A DNA stretch of 64,000 nt from Albimonas sp036154955 (GTDB lineage: Bacteria; Pseudomonadota; Alphaproteobacteria; Rhodobacterales; Rhodobacteraceae). Below the pieces are notes generated by a model. It saw only the letters and a list, made by a program, of their open reading frames with translations. It was not told where the DNA came from and made no database searches. Location of the stretch: NCBI GenBank assembly GCA_036154955.1, contig JAYZWL010000147.1:1-64000 (forward strand). Direction: 5' to 3'. Below, piece after piece: positions 43,547-53,571 of the stretch (position 1 is the stretch's first letter; each line of letters begins with the position of its first letter). The position numbers were made by a program, and so were the translations under genes.

Positions 43547-44740
43547 ATGGGGCGCAGGCTGCAGGTGGCCGTGGCCGGGGCCGGCATCGGCGGGTTGGCC
43601 ATGGCCGTGGCGCTGGCGCGCGCCGGCCATGGCGTGACGGTGGCGGAAAGGGCGCCCGCTCTGGGCGAGGTCGGGGCGGGGCTGCAACTGTCGCCCAACG
43701 CCATGCGGGCGCTCGACGCGCTGGGGCTGGCGGAGGCGGCGCAGGGGCTCGGCTCGCGCCCCGAGGCGGTGGAGCTCAGGCTGCACCGCTCGGGCCGGCA
43801 GGTCTATCGGCTGGCGCTGGGGCGGGGGGCGGAGAGCCGCTGGGGCGCCCCCTACCTGCATATCCACCGCGCCGACCTGCTGGGCCTGCTGGAGCGCGCC
43901 GCCCGCGAGGCGGGGGCCGAGATCCGAACCGGCGTCGCGGTGGAGCGGGCCGGCGACATCCGCGGCGGCGCGGCGCTGCATACCGATGCGGGCCGGATCG
44001 ACGCCGATCTGGTCATCGGCGCGGACGGCGTGCGCTCGGTGGTGCGGCAGGCGCTCAGCGCCCGGGGGCGGCCGCTCTATTCCGGCTTCGTGGCCTGGCG
44101 GGGGACCGTGCCGGCGGACCGGCTGCCGGCAGGGCTGCTGGCGCCGCGGGCGACGGTGTGGATGGGGCCGCGGCGGCATCTGGTGACCTATCCGCTGCGC
44201 GAGGGGCGGCTTCTGAACTTCGTGGCGGTGGAGGAGCGCGCGGCCTGGACGGCCGAGGGCTGGTCGGCCCCCGGCGACCCGGACGCCCTGCGCGCCGGGT
44301 TTCGCGGCTGGCATGAGGAGGTCGGCGCGCTGTTCGCGGGCGTGGAGCGGACCTTCCAGTGGGGCCTGTTCCGCCATCCGCCGCTGAGCCGCTGGAGCCA
44401 GGGGCGCATCGCGGTGACAGGCGACGCGGCGCACCCGACCCTGCCGTTCCTCGCCCAGGGCGCGGCGATGGCGCTGGAGGACGCGGCGGTGCTTGCCCGC
44501 GCGCTGCAGACCCGGGAGCCGGCGGCGGCGCTGGCCGCCTGGGAGGCGGCGCGCAAGCCTCGGACCAGCTGGCTGCAGGCGGCGGCGGCGCGCACCGGGA
44601 AGCGGTTCCATTCCCGCTGGGCGCCCGAGCAGATGGCCAAGGCCGCGGCGCTCGGCCTGTTCTCGAAACTGTTCCCGGACCGGGCGCAGGGCATCAACGA
44701 CCGGGTCTACGCCTACGACGCCCAGCGCGCGCCGCTCTGA
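43547..44740 (+). CDS. FAD-dependent monooxygenase (salicylate hydroxylase-like)
   Basis: The 397-residue flavoprotein hydroxylase has the FAD-binding LQVAVAGAGIGGLAMAVALARAG at the start, LGEVGAGLQLSPNAMRALDALGL, VIGADGVRS (DG motif) and RIAVTGDAAHPTLPFLAQGAAMALEDA (GD motif). These are class A aromatic hydroxylase features. It would use NAD(P)H and O2 to hydroxylate an aromatic or N-heteroaromatic acid. The GAAAGGGGG region precedes ATG 43547. It is a single gene; the link to the catabolic genes upstream is only positional. Confidence 0.9.
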   Translation: MGRRLQVAVAGAGIGGLAMAVALARAGHGVTVAERAPALGEVGAGLQLSPNAMRALDALGLAEAAQGLGSRPEAVELRLHRSGRQVYRLALGRGAESRWGAPYLHIHRADLLGLLERAAREAGAEIRTGVAVERAGDIRGGAALHTDAGRIDADLVIGADGVRSVVRQALSARGRPLYSGFVAWRGTVPADRLPAGLLAPRATVWMGPRRHLVTYPLREGRLLNFVAVEERAAWTAEGWSAPGDPDALRAGFRGWHEEVGALFAGVERTFQWGLFRHPPLSRWSQGRIAVTGDAAHPTLPFLAQGAAMALEDAAVLARALQTREPAAALAAWEAARKPRTSWLQAAAARTGKRFHSRWAPEQMAKAAALGLFSKLFPDRAQGINDRVYAYDAQRAPL

Positions 44741-44777
44741 CGCGCCGCTCCGCCCCGGAGCCGCCCGCCGCCCGCGC

Positions 44778-44801
44778 GAGGCCCCGGGTCGAGCCCAGAG
44801 C
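44778..44801. repeat. Dispersed GC palindrome, copy 3 (degenerate)
   Basis: It shares the left arm and centre GAGGCCCCGGGTCGAGCCC with copy 1; the right arm has two changes. It lies between convergent genes. Confidence 0.55.
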
Positions 44802-44834
44802 GCGCCGTCCGTCCGCGCGCCGCCCGCCCGCCCG

Positions 44835-45476
44835 TCAGTCCCGCACCACCCGCAGGGTCAGGTTGATCCGCCCGCCCGACGGCAGCAGGGTGGAGCCGCG
44901 GAAGGCGATGCGGTCCACGCCGTGATAGGCGAGCCGGGCCGCCCCGGCCAGCCGGGCCACGTCGCCGCTTTCCAGCCGGACCGAGCCGGTGGGATCCTTT
45001 CGCGCCAGCCCGCCGACCCGGAAGGTCGCGGGATCGCCCAGCGAGATGGAGACGACGGGCGCCTCGAACTCCCCCTCGTCCTCGTCCCGGTGCAGGCCCA
45101 TGCGCGCGCCCTCCCCATACCAGTTGATCAGGCAGCAGTCCGGGTCCCCGGGCCAGCCCGAGACCGCCCGCCACACGGCCAGCGCGCCGGGCGGGATCGG
45201 CGGCCAGGCCATGCCCTCGGGGTGGCGGGGGGCGTAGCGATAGCGGCCGCGCTCGATCACCCAGCCGACCCGGCCGGCGGAGGTCATGCGCACGGTCATC
45301 GGCTTGCCCCAGGCGGTGGTGAAGCGCTGGAAGGGGGCGGCCTCGGCCACCGCGCGCACCTCCTCCACCAGCGCCGTCTGGGCCGGGCGGGGGAGCAGGC
45401 CCTTCCAGATCTCCGCCCCGTTCAGCAGCAGGGGCGCGGGCGGCCCCGAGGTTGCATCCGTCATCCGCGCCCCCAT
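44835..45476 (-). CDS. alkB: AlkB-type 2-oxoglutarate/Fe(II)-dependent dioxygenase
   Basis: The 213-residue protein has the 2OG-Fe(II) signature: GLHRDEDEGEF (His-x-Asp), a distal His in RLAYHGVDRI and the 2-oxoglutarate Arg in GRINLTLRV. NWYGEGARMGLH and PVVSISLGDPATFR are AlkB-specific. It would oxidatively demethylate 1-methyladenine and 3-methylcytosine in DNA or RNA. Two starts are possible (45476 with GAGGG, or 45464). Confidence 0.88.
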   Translation of the reverse strand: MGARMTDATSGPPAPLLLNGAEIWKGLLPRPAQTALVEEVRAVAEAAPFQRFTTAWGKPMTVRMTSAGRVGWVIERGRYRYAPRHPEGMAWPPIPPGALAVWRAVSGWPGDPDCCLINWYGEGARMGLHRDEDEGEFEAPVVSISLGDPATFRVGGLARKDPTGSVRLESGDVARLAGAARLAYHGVDRIAFRGSTLLPSGGRINLTLRVVRD

Positions 45477-45533
45477 CTTGCGCCCTCATATCGCCGCGCG
45501 CCGCGCCCGCCCCCGGCAAAGGAGAGCCCGCCC

Positions 45534-46117
45534 GTGTCCGTTCTCGCCCGTCTGTTCCGCATCGCCTGGCGATTCTCCACCCTGATCGTGCTCGTGGCCA
45601 TGCTGGGGCTGAACGTGGCGACGCTGACCGTCTCGGGCGTGGCGGCGGCGGCCAACGGCGCGCTGGCGGCGGTGGGGGTGGGCACGGTGGCGGCGCGCAG
45701 CGCGGCGGCCCATGCCGCGGCGGCGGCCCCGCGGCGGGCCGCGGTCCGGGCCGCCACCCGGCGGGTGTCGGCCCGGGTGGCGCGGGGCGCGGCCCGCAAC
45801 GCCGGCGCCGTCTTCGCCGAGGCCGTGCCCTGGGTCGGCGCCGCGGCGGTGATCGGCTTCGCCGCGCTCGACCTGCGCGACGCCTGCGCGACGCCTGCGC
45901 GACGATGGAGGACCTGCGCGCGCTGGACGAGGCCGCCGGCCCCGATCCCGACGCGCCAGGCGAGGACGCCTCCCTGCTCGACCGCGCCGCGGAAGAGGTC
46001 TGCGCGCTGGACCTGCCCACGCTGGCCGAACTGCGCGCCGGTCCGCCCTCCGAAACGGCCGCCGAAACGGCGCCCGGCCCCGGCCCCGACGCCCCCCTTG
46101 GACCCGCGCGTCCCTGA
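45534..46117 (+). pseudogene. Membrane protein gene frameshifted by an 11-bp tandem duplication
   Basis: AAAGGAG precedes GTG 45534. The frame encodes a hydrophobic helix (LIVLVAMLGLNVATLTVSGVAAAA), an Ala/Arg region, a second helix (WVGAAAVIGFAALD) and then LRDACAT. There the unit GACGCCTGCGC occurs twice in tandem (45879-45889, 45890-45900). With both copies the frame reads into Arg/Pro-rich nonsense to a stop at 46148. With one copy it continues as MEDLRALDEAAG...EEVCALDLPTLAEL and stops at 46117, giving 190 residues. That restored end resembles a roseobacter family of two-helix proteins with a DLxxxCxTMxDLxxL segment, as I recall it. So the intact gene is the ancestral state. Function unknown. 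Confidence 0.75.
45879..45900 (+). repeat. 11-bp tandem duplication causing a frameshift
   Basis: Two exact copies of GACGCCTGCGC lie head to tail; the preceding GACCTGCGC is a partial third match, and GACGA follows. It shifts the reading frame of the gene at 45534. Confidence 0.95.
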
Positions 46118-46185
46118 CCTCCGCGAACCGGCCCGTCATACACCCTGAAATCCGCGTCCGGCGCGCCTCCGCGCCCTCCGGATCG

Positions 46186-46214
46186 CTTGCAGCCCCCGTC
46201 GCCGGCGCCTATAT
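46186..46214 (+). promoter_or_regulatory. Sigma-32-type heat-shock promoter of dnaK
   Basis: CTTGCAG at 46186-46192 and CCTATAT at 46208-46214 fit the alphaproteobacterial RpoH pattern (CTTG at -35, CYTATnT at -10). The spacing is normal. The dnaK leader would be about 105 nt. Confidence 0.7.
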
Positions 46215-46324
46215 CCGGCCCGAGCGACGCGATCCGCCCTGTCGGACCGCCGCTCTGGGATGGAGGGCGGGGGCCGCGAACGGACCCGGCCTCGCAGATC
46301 GCCGAACGAAAGGAACGGATACGC

Positions 46325-48259
<1,935 letters not shown>

Positions 48260-48265
48260 CGCTGA

Positions 48266-48331
48266 CGGCCGGTCCGGCCCGGACCGGCCGCGGGACGCGC
48301 GGCCCCGTCTCCCATCCCGGGGGCGGGGCCG
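48266..48331 (+). other. Two GC hairpins between dnaK and dnaJ
   Basis: CGGCCGGTCCGG/CCGGACCGGCCG (48266-48290) and CGGCCCCG/CGGGGCCG (48300-48331) are successive inverted repeats just after the dnaK stop. There is no T-tract, so partial termination or mRNA processing that lowers dnaJ relative to dnaK is possible. Confidence 0.5.
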
Positions 48332-48521
48332 TCTCGCGACCGGAACCGGGCCCAGCTCCGGCGAGACCCGCCCCGTTTCGGGCGGAATGCGACCGCGCGG
48401 CGGTTGACCCCGGACCTGCGCGGGAGGACGGTTGCCCCGACCTCCCGCGCGGCGGGGACGGCCGCAGGGCGCGACGCTTCCGACACGGACGGAGCCGGGC
48501 GAAACGGGAGTGACGCGACGC

Positions 48522-49682
48522 ATGTCGAAACGCGATTTCTACGAGGTGCTCGGCATCGCCAAGGGCGCCTCCGAGGACGAGATCAAGAAAGCCTACCGCG
48601 CCAAGGCCAAGGCCCTGCACCCGGACCGCAACCGCGACGACCCGGAGGCGGAGGGCAAGTTCAAGCAGGTCAACGAGGCCTATGACTGCCTCAAGGACCC
48701 GCAGAAGAAAGCGGCCTACGACCAGTTCGGCCACGCCGCCTTCGAGAACGGCGGCCCGGGCGCCGGCGGTTTCCGTCCGGGGCATGGCGGACAGGGCGAT
48801 CCGAATTTCGGCTCGGCCTTCTCGGACGTGTTCGAGGACCTGTTCGGCGAGTTCATGGGCGGCCAGCGCGGCGGCCAGCGCCGGCGCGGCGGGGCCTCGC
48901 GCGGGTCGGACCTGCGCTACAACCTGCGGGTGACGCTGGAGGAGGCGTTCAAGGGCAAGCAGGAGACGATCACCGTCCCCGGCTCGGTCCAGTGCGACGC
49001 CTGCAACGGCACCGGGGCCGAGGGCGGCGCCCAGCCCGCCGCCTGCCCGACCTGCTCGGGCATGGGCAAGGTGCGGGCCCAGCAGGGCTTCTTCACCATC
49101 GAGCGCACCTGCCCGACCTGCGCCGGCCGCGGCCAGGTGGTGAAGAACCCGTGCAAGACCTGCAACGGCGCCACGCGGGTCAAGAAGGACCGCCGCCTCA
49201 CCGTCAACATCCCCGCGGGGGTGGAGACCGGGACCCGCATCCGGCTGGCCGGAGAGGGCGAGGCCGGCGTGATGGGCGGACCCAACGGCGACCTCTACAT
49301 CTTCATCGAGGTCGAGGCGCATTCGATCTTCGAGCGCGACGGCGTGGACCTGCATTGCCGGATCCCGGTGCCGATGACCGTGGCCGCGCTGGGCGGAGAG
49401 ATCGAGGCCCCGCTGATCGACGGCGGCCGCAGCCGGGTGAAGGTCCCGGTCGGCGTGCAGGCCGGCAAGCAGCTTCGCCTGCGGGAGAAGGGCATGCCCA
49501 GCCTGCGCGGCGGACGGCGCGGCGACCTTTATCTGGAGCTTGCGGTGGAGACGCCGGTGAACCTGACCGCGCGCCAGAAGGAGCTGCTCAAGGAATTCGA
49601 GGAGGCGGGCAAGGACAACTCGCCGGGCGCCTCGGATTTCTTCAGCCGGGTGAAATCGTTCTGGGACGGCATGACCGGCTGA
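48522..49682 (+). CDS. dnaJ: Co-chaperone DnaJ
   Basis: The 386-residue type I J-protein starts with the J domain (DFYEVLGIAKGASEDEIKKAYR, HPD in ALHPDRNRDD). A Gly/Phe-rich linker and four zinc-finger half-sites (CDACNGTG, CPTCSGMG, CPTCAGRG, CKTCNGAT) follow, then the substrate-binding domain with NIPAGVETGTRIRLAGEGEAG. The last zinc repeat deviates at its final Gly. It stimulates DnaK ATPase. The start at ATG 48522 follows GGGAG. Confidence 0.97.
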   Translation: MSKRDFYEVLGIAKGASEDEIKKAYRAKAKALHPDRNRDDPEAEGKFKQVNEAYDCLKDPQKKAAYDQFGHAAFENGGPGAGGFRPGHGGQGDPNFGSAFSDVFEDLFGEFMGGQRGGQRRRGGASRGSDLRYNLRVTLEEAFKGKQETITVPGSVQCDACNGTGAEGGAQPAACPTCSGMGKVRAQQGFFTIERTCPTCAGRGQVVKNPCKTCNGATRVKKDRRLTVNIPAGVETGTRIRLAGEGEAGVMGGPNGDLYIFIEVEAHSIFERDGVDLHCRIPVPMTVAALGGEIEAPLIDGGRSRVKVPVGVQAGKQLRLREKGMPSLRGGRRGDLYLELAVETPVNLTARQKELLKEFEEAGKDNSPGASDFFSRVKSFWDGMTG

Positions 49683-49723
49683 TCCGACCCGGCTCCGACC
49701 GCCGCCCCGCCCGCCCGTTTTCG

Positions 49724-49754
49724 CCGCCGCGCCCGATCCCCGGGCGCGGCGGTT
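49724..49754 (+). terminator. Probable terminator after dnaJ
   Basis: A 12-bp perfect stem (49724-49735 with 49741-49752) has a 5-base loop. Only TT follows directly, so the U-tract is poor. Confidence 0.55.
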
Positions 49755-49912
49755 CGCGTTCGGGGGGCTGGTTCCGTGGACGGGCCGCAGGCATGATCCC
49801 CCCGCCGCGCCGCCCGGAACCGGCGCCCCGAAATCGCCGCGCCTTCGCCGCCGCGCGGGTCCGATCGGCCCCGTAGCTCCCGGCTCCGGAGTTCATACGC
49901 AGGAGACCCTCC

Positions 49913-50650
49913 ATGCCCCGCCCTCTGTCCGCCCCCCGCTCCCTCGTCGCGCTCGCCGTGCTGGGCGCCGCCGCCCTGCCCGGCCTCGCCGCCGCGCAGA
50001 CCCCGCCGCAGGCGGTGGCCGCAACCTGCCCCGGGCGCCTCGCCGTCACCGGCCAGGGCGAGGCGTCCGGCACGCCCGACCTGCTGCGCGTGTCGCTGCG
50101 CACCGAGACCGAGGCCGCCTCCCCCGCCGACGCGCTGAACGGAACCGCGGCGCGGGCCGAGGCGATGCTGAAGGCCCTGAAGGATCAGGGCATCGCCGAC
50201 GTGGACGTGCAGACCACCGAGGTCTCGCTCTACCCGGTCCGCGACCAGGCCAAGCCCGGCAAGGCCCCGAACATCGTGGCCTGGCGGGCGGCGAACGGCC
50301 TGCGGGTGTCGCTGGTCGACCCGTCGCGTTTCGGGTCGGTGGTCAACGCCGCGGCGGCGGCCGGGGCGACCGAGGTGTCGGGGATCAGCCTTGAGGTCTC
50401 CGACCCCGAGGCGCTGCTGTCCGAGGCGCGGACCCGCGCGGTGAAGGACGCCATGGCCCGGGCGGAGGCGCTGGCCTCCGCCGCGGGGCTGACGCTCGGC
50501 GACGTGGTGGAGATGTCGGACGCCTCCGCCATCCCCGGCCCGCGCCCGATGTTCGCCCGCGCCGCGATGGCGGACGAGGCGATGCCGATCGCGCAGGGCG
50601 AGCAGTCCCTGTCCGCCTCGGTCAACATGACCTTCGAGCTGTGCCGCTGA
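49913..50650 (+). CDS. SIMPL-domain (DUF541) periplasmic protein
   Basis: The 245-residue exported protein has a signal peptide (LVALAVLGAAALPGLAAAQ). The SIMPL domain follows: RLAVTGQGEASGTPDLLRVSLRTETEA, LKALKDQGIADVDVQTTEVSLYPV, LRVSLVDPSRFGSVVNAAAAAGATEVSGI and ARAEALASAAGLTLGDVVEMSD. The family (E. coli YggE type) lowers oxidative stress by an unknown mechanism. AGGAGA precedes the ATG. Confidence 0.9.
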   Translation: MPRPLSAPRSLVALAVLGAAALPGLAAAQTPPQAVAATCPGRLAVTGQGEASGTPDLLRVSLRTETEAASPADALNGTAARAEAMLKALKDQGIADVDVQTTEVSLYPVRDQAKPGKAPNIVAWRAANGLRVSLVDPSRFGSVVNAAAAAGATEVSGISLEVSDPEALLSEARTRAVKDAMARAEALASAAGLTLGDVVEMSDASAIPGPRPMFARAAMADEAMPIAQGEQSLSASVNMTFELCR

Positions 50651-50657
50651 GCGGGAT

Positions 50658-51929
50658 CTAGCCCGGATCGGCCGCCGGGTCAGGCAGCCGTCCGGGCAGC
50701 CGGGCCGGGGCCAGCATCCGTTCCGCCATCGCGGCGGCGCCGGCGGTCACGCCGGCGCCCTCGAACCCGCCGCGGACCTGCGTGGCCCAGCCCAGCGCGC
50801 CCAGCAGGTCGGCGACCCGGGCCGGATCCGGGGCCGCGGGCGCGCGCCAGAAAGCCGACAGCGGCTGCGGGTCGGTCATCCCCGCCCGCGCGAACACCGC
50901 CCGGCCCAGCGCCTTCACCGGCACGCCCCGGCGCAGCGCCGACAGCCCGACGGTGGAATTCACCGTCACCACCCCCGCGGCCCGGTCCAGCATCGCGCCC
51001 AGGTCGCCGCCGTCGATCACCTCCACCCGGTCCGCCGCGCCATGGCGGGCGGCCTCGTCGCGCAGCAGGCGGCGCCAGGGCGTCATGCCATTGTCGCCCG
51101 GATGCTCCTTGACCAGCAGGCGGGCGGCCGGGGGCGCGTTGCGGGCGAAGTCGCGGACCACGCCGGCCATGGTCACCCGCAGGTCCGGGTCGGGGCCGTG
51201 GACGCGGATCTGGAAATCGGTGCGAAGCTGGAGCGGCAGGAGGAACAGCGGCGCCTCCCCCGGCCCCCACGCCCCCCACACCGCCGCGGCATGGGCCCGG
51301 TCGCGCCGCGCGCGGACCTGCTTCCACAGGAACCCCGCCCATTCCGCCGTCGGGTGCCAGGTGGCGTGCCGCTCGTAGTGCGGATGCGTCGCCCAGGAGA
51401 ACAGCAGGTTGGCGAGGTTCCAGCCCACGTCCAGCGCCGCGTATTCGGGGAAGCTGGGGGGGAACAGGCGGCGTTCCTCCGGCGGCTCGGCCCGGGCGAG
51501 GGCGGCGACGGCGCCCGGATCCTCCGGCAGCGGCAGGGCGGGGCCGGCGCCGTTCGGCTCGACCGTCAGCCAGTCGGGGCGCACCAGACCCAGTTCCACG
51601 TGATGCACCCGGATGCCGGAGGCCAGCGCCAGCGCCACCGCCTCCCGGTGCCGGGGCCGGTTGTCGCCCAGCAGGGCGAGGTCGGTGATCCCCTCGCGCC
51701 GGACCATGTCGGCGAGGAAGCCCGGCCAGCCCGCCGCATCCCCCCGATAGGACCGCCCCCGCGGTCGTCGCCCCCAGTAGAGCGCGTCGCCGGGGCAGAG
51801 GTGGATGCGATGCGCCTCGGCCCCCCGCGCCTCGAGCGCCGCGGCGAGGCGGGGGAAGAACAGCGAGGACGGTCCGTGCAGCATCAGGAACCGGCGCGCC
51901 GGGCGCGGGGAGGGGACGGTCGGGGTCAA
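50658..51929 (-). CDS. Capsule polysaccharide biosynthesis protein, KpsS-like (copy 1)
   Basis: The product has 423 residues of the Capsule_synth family. It has RRFLMLHGPSSLFFPRLAAAL at the N terminus, GITDLALLGDNRPRHREA, VHHVELGLVRPDWLTVE, the LVKEHPGDNGM motif (HP) and GVVTVNSTVGLSALRRGVPV (the NSTxGLxA motif). KpsS/KpsC enzymes are Kdo transferases that build the lipid linker of group 2 capsules. The start is uncertain: TTG 51929 keeps the first beta strand; ATG 51884 cuts it. It is a paralogue of the divergent gene at 52161. Confidence 0.85.
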   Translation of the reverse strand: MTPTVPSPRPARRFLMLHGPSSLFFPRLAAALEARGAEAHRIHLCPGDALYWGRRPRGRSYRGDAAGWPGFLADMVRREGITDLALLGDNRPRHREAVALALASGIRVHHVELGLVRPDWLTVEPNGAGPALPLPEDPGAVAALARAEPPEERRLFPPSFPEYAALDVGWNLANLLFSWATHPHYERHATWHPTAEWAGFLWKQVRARRDRAHAAAVWGAWGPGEAPLFLLPLQLRTDFQIRVHGPDPDLRVTMAGVVRDFARNAPPAARLLVKEHPGDNGMTPWRRLLRDEAARHGAADRVEVIDGGDLGAMLDRAAGVVTVNSTVGLSALRRGVPVKALGRAVFARAGMTDPQPLSAFWRAPAAPDPARVADLLGALGWATQVRGGFEGAGVTAGAAAMAERMLAPARLPGRLPDPAADPG

Positions 51930-52160
51930 GCGGGCGGGTCCGTGGATGGGGCGGAGGCTGGGTCCGCTCCTACACGATCCGGCCGACGGGGGCGAGACGG
52001 GGGCGCGAAGGGGTGGGGGAGCCGGGGCTCTCCGCATTCCGTCCCCGCCTCTCCGCCGCCCCCCGTCTCCGCCCCATGGGACGCCGCGTCCGGGTTGACA
52101 CGTCCCGGCGCCGGGCCTAGCCCCGCAGCCCGACGACACGCATCGCGAGGGGACAGGGCC

Positions 52161-53528
52161 GTGCCGAGCCGGGCCGAGACGCAGGGGGTCGAGACGCGGG
52201 AGGGGGAGGCCGGGGCCGCCCGCCCGCCGCGCCGCGCGCTGTTCCTGCAGGGCCCGCCCACGGTGTTCTGGACCGAGCTGGCGGCGGAGTTCGAGGCGCA
52301 GGGCCACGCGGCGCTTCGGGTCAACCTGTCCACCGCCGACCGGCTGATGTGGCGCCGCCCCGGCGCGATGAACTACCGCGGAACCCTCTCCGGCTGGCGC
52401 GCCTGGATCGCGGAGACGCTGGCGCGGGAGCGGGTGACGGACGTGCTCTATTTCGCCGACCGCCTGCCCTATCACGTCGTGGCGGCGGAGGAGGCGGAGC
52501 GGCTGGGCATTCCCTCCCACGCCGTCGAATTCGGCTATCTGCGCCCCGACTGGCTGACGCTGGAGCGGCGGGGGATGGGCGCGTTCTCCCACATCCCGGC
52601 CGATCCCGACGCGATCCGGGCCATCGCCGCGGCGGCGCGGGCGGCGGAGACGCCCCAGGACCTGGAGCCGCGCCACGGCCACAGCTTCGTGCGCGAGGCG
52701 CGGGACGAGCTGGCCTTCAACCTGGTCAACGCGCTGCTCTGCTGGCCCTATCCGTTCTTCCAGATGGACAAGCGCTATCACGCGCTGACCGACTATATCG
52801 GCTGGATCCCCAAGCTGGCGCGCGGCCGGGCCCGGGACCGCCACGCGGCGGAGACCGAGGCGCGGTATCTTTCGGGCGCCGCGCCCTATCACCTGGCGGC
52901 CCTGCAGGTGGAGGCGGACTACCAGCTGCGCGACAACGCCCCCTATGACAGCCTGCGGCAGGCGATCGACCAGCTCGTCGCCTCCTTCGCCCGCCATGCG
53001 GGGCCGGAGCAGCGGCTGCTGTTCAAGCTCCATCCGCTCGACAACGGGCTGGAGAACTGGCCGCGCGCGGTGGCGCGGGCGGCGGCGGCGCATGGGGTGA
53101 GCGGGCGGGTCGACCATATCGACGGCGGCGCGCTGGACGGGCTGATCGCGGCGGCGGAGGGGGTGGTCTCGGTCAACTCCACCGTCGGGCTGCACGCGAT
53201 CCGGGCCCTGCGCCCGACGCTGGCGCTGGGGGCGGCGGTCTACGACATGGCGGGGCTGACCCATCAGGGGCCGCTCGCGCGGTTCTGGACGGCGCCGGAG
53301 CCGGTGGACCCGGGCCTGGCCGAGGATTTCGCGCTGGCGCTGGCGGCGGCGGCGCAGGTGAAGGGGTCGTTCTACGAGCCCCGCGGCCGCGAACGGGCGA
53401 AGCGGGAGATCGTGGCCCGCATCGCCGAAGGCCGGGTCAACGGCTTCGGCGCCTATGTCGCCGCGCCGCCCCGGCTGCCGGTGCGGATGCGGGACGCGGA
53501 CCGGGGGGCGGATCAGGACGGGGGCTGA
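52161..53528 (+). CDS. Capsule polysaccharide biosynthesis protein, KpsS-like (copy 2)
   Basis: The 455-residue Capsule_synth protein aligns with the gene on the other strand: RRALFLQGPPTVFWTELAAEFEAQG, VTDVLYFADRLPYHVVAAEEA, SHAVEFGYLRPDWLTLERRG, LLFKLHPLDNGLENW (HP motif) and VVSVNSTVGLHAIRALRPTLALG. It has the extra FQMDKRYHALTDYIGWIPKL segment seen in KpsS. It would add Kdo to the phosphatidylglycerol linker of the capsule. GTG 52161 follows GAGGGGACAGGG. Confidence 0.88.
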   Translation: MPSRAETQGVETREGEAGAARPPRRALFLQGPPTVFWTELAAEFEAQGHAALRVNLSTADRLMWRRPGAMNYRGTLSGWRAWIAETLARERVTDVLYFADRLPYHVVAAEEAERLGIPSHAVEFGYLRPDWLTLERRGMGAFSHIPADPDAIRAIAAAARAAETPQDLEPRHGHSFVREARDELAFNLVNALLCWPYPFFQMDKRYHALTDYIGWIPKLARGRARDRHAAETEARYLSGAAPYHLAALQVEADYQLRDNAPYDSLRQAIDQLVASFARHAGPEQRLLFKLHPLDNGLENWPRAVARAAAAHGVSGRVDHIDGGALDGLIAAAEGVVSVNSTVGLHAIRALRPTLALGAAVYDMAGLTHQGPLARFWTAPEPVDPGLAEDFALALAAAAQVKGSFYEPRGRERAKREIVARIAEGRVNGFGAYVAAPPRLPVRMRDADRGADQDGG

Positions 53529-53571
53529 ACGCCCCCCGACCGACGCCGCTCCGGCCCCGGCGCCGTCCGGA

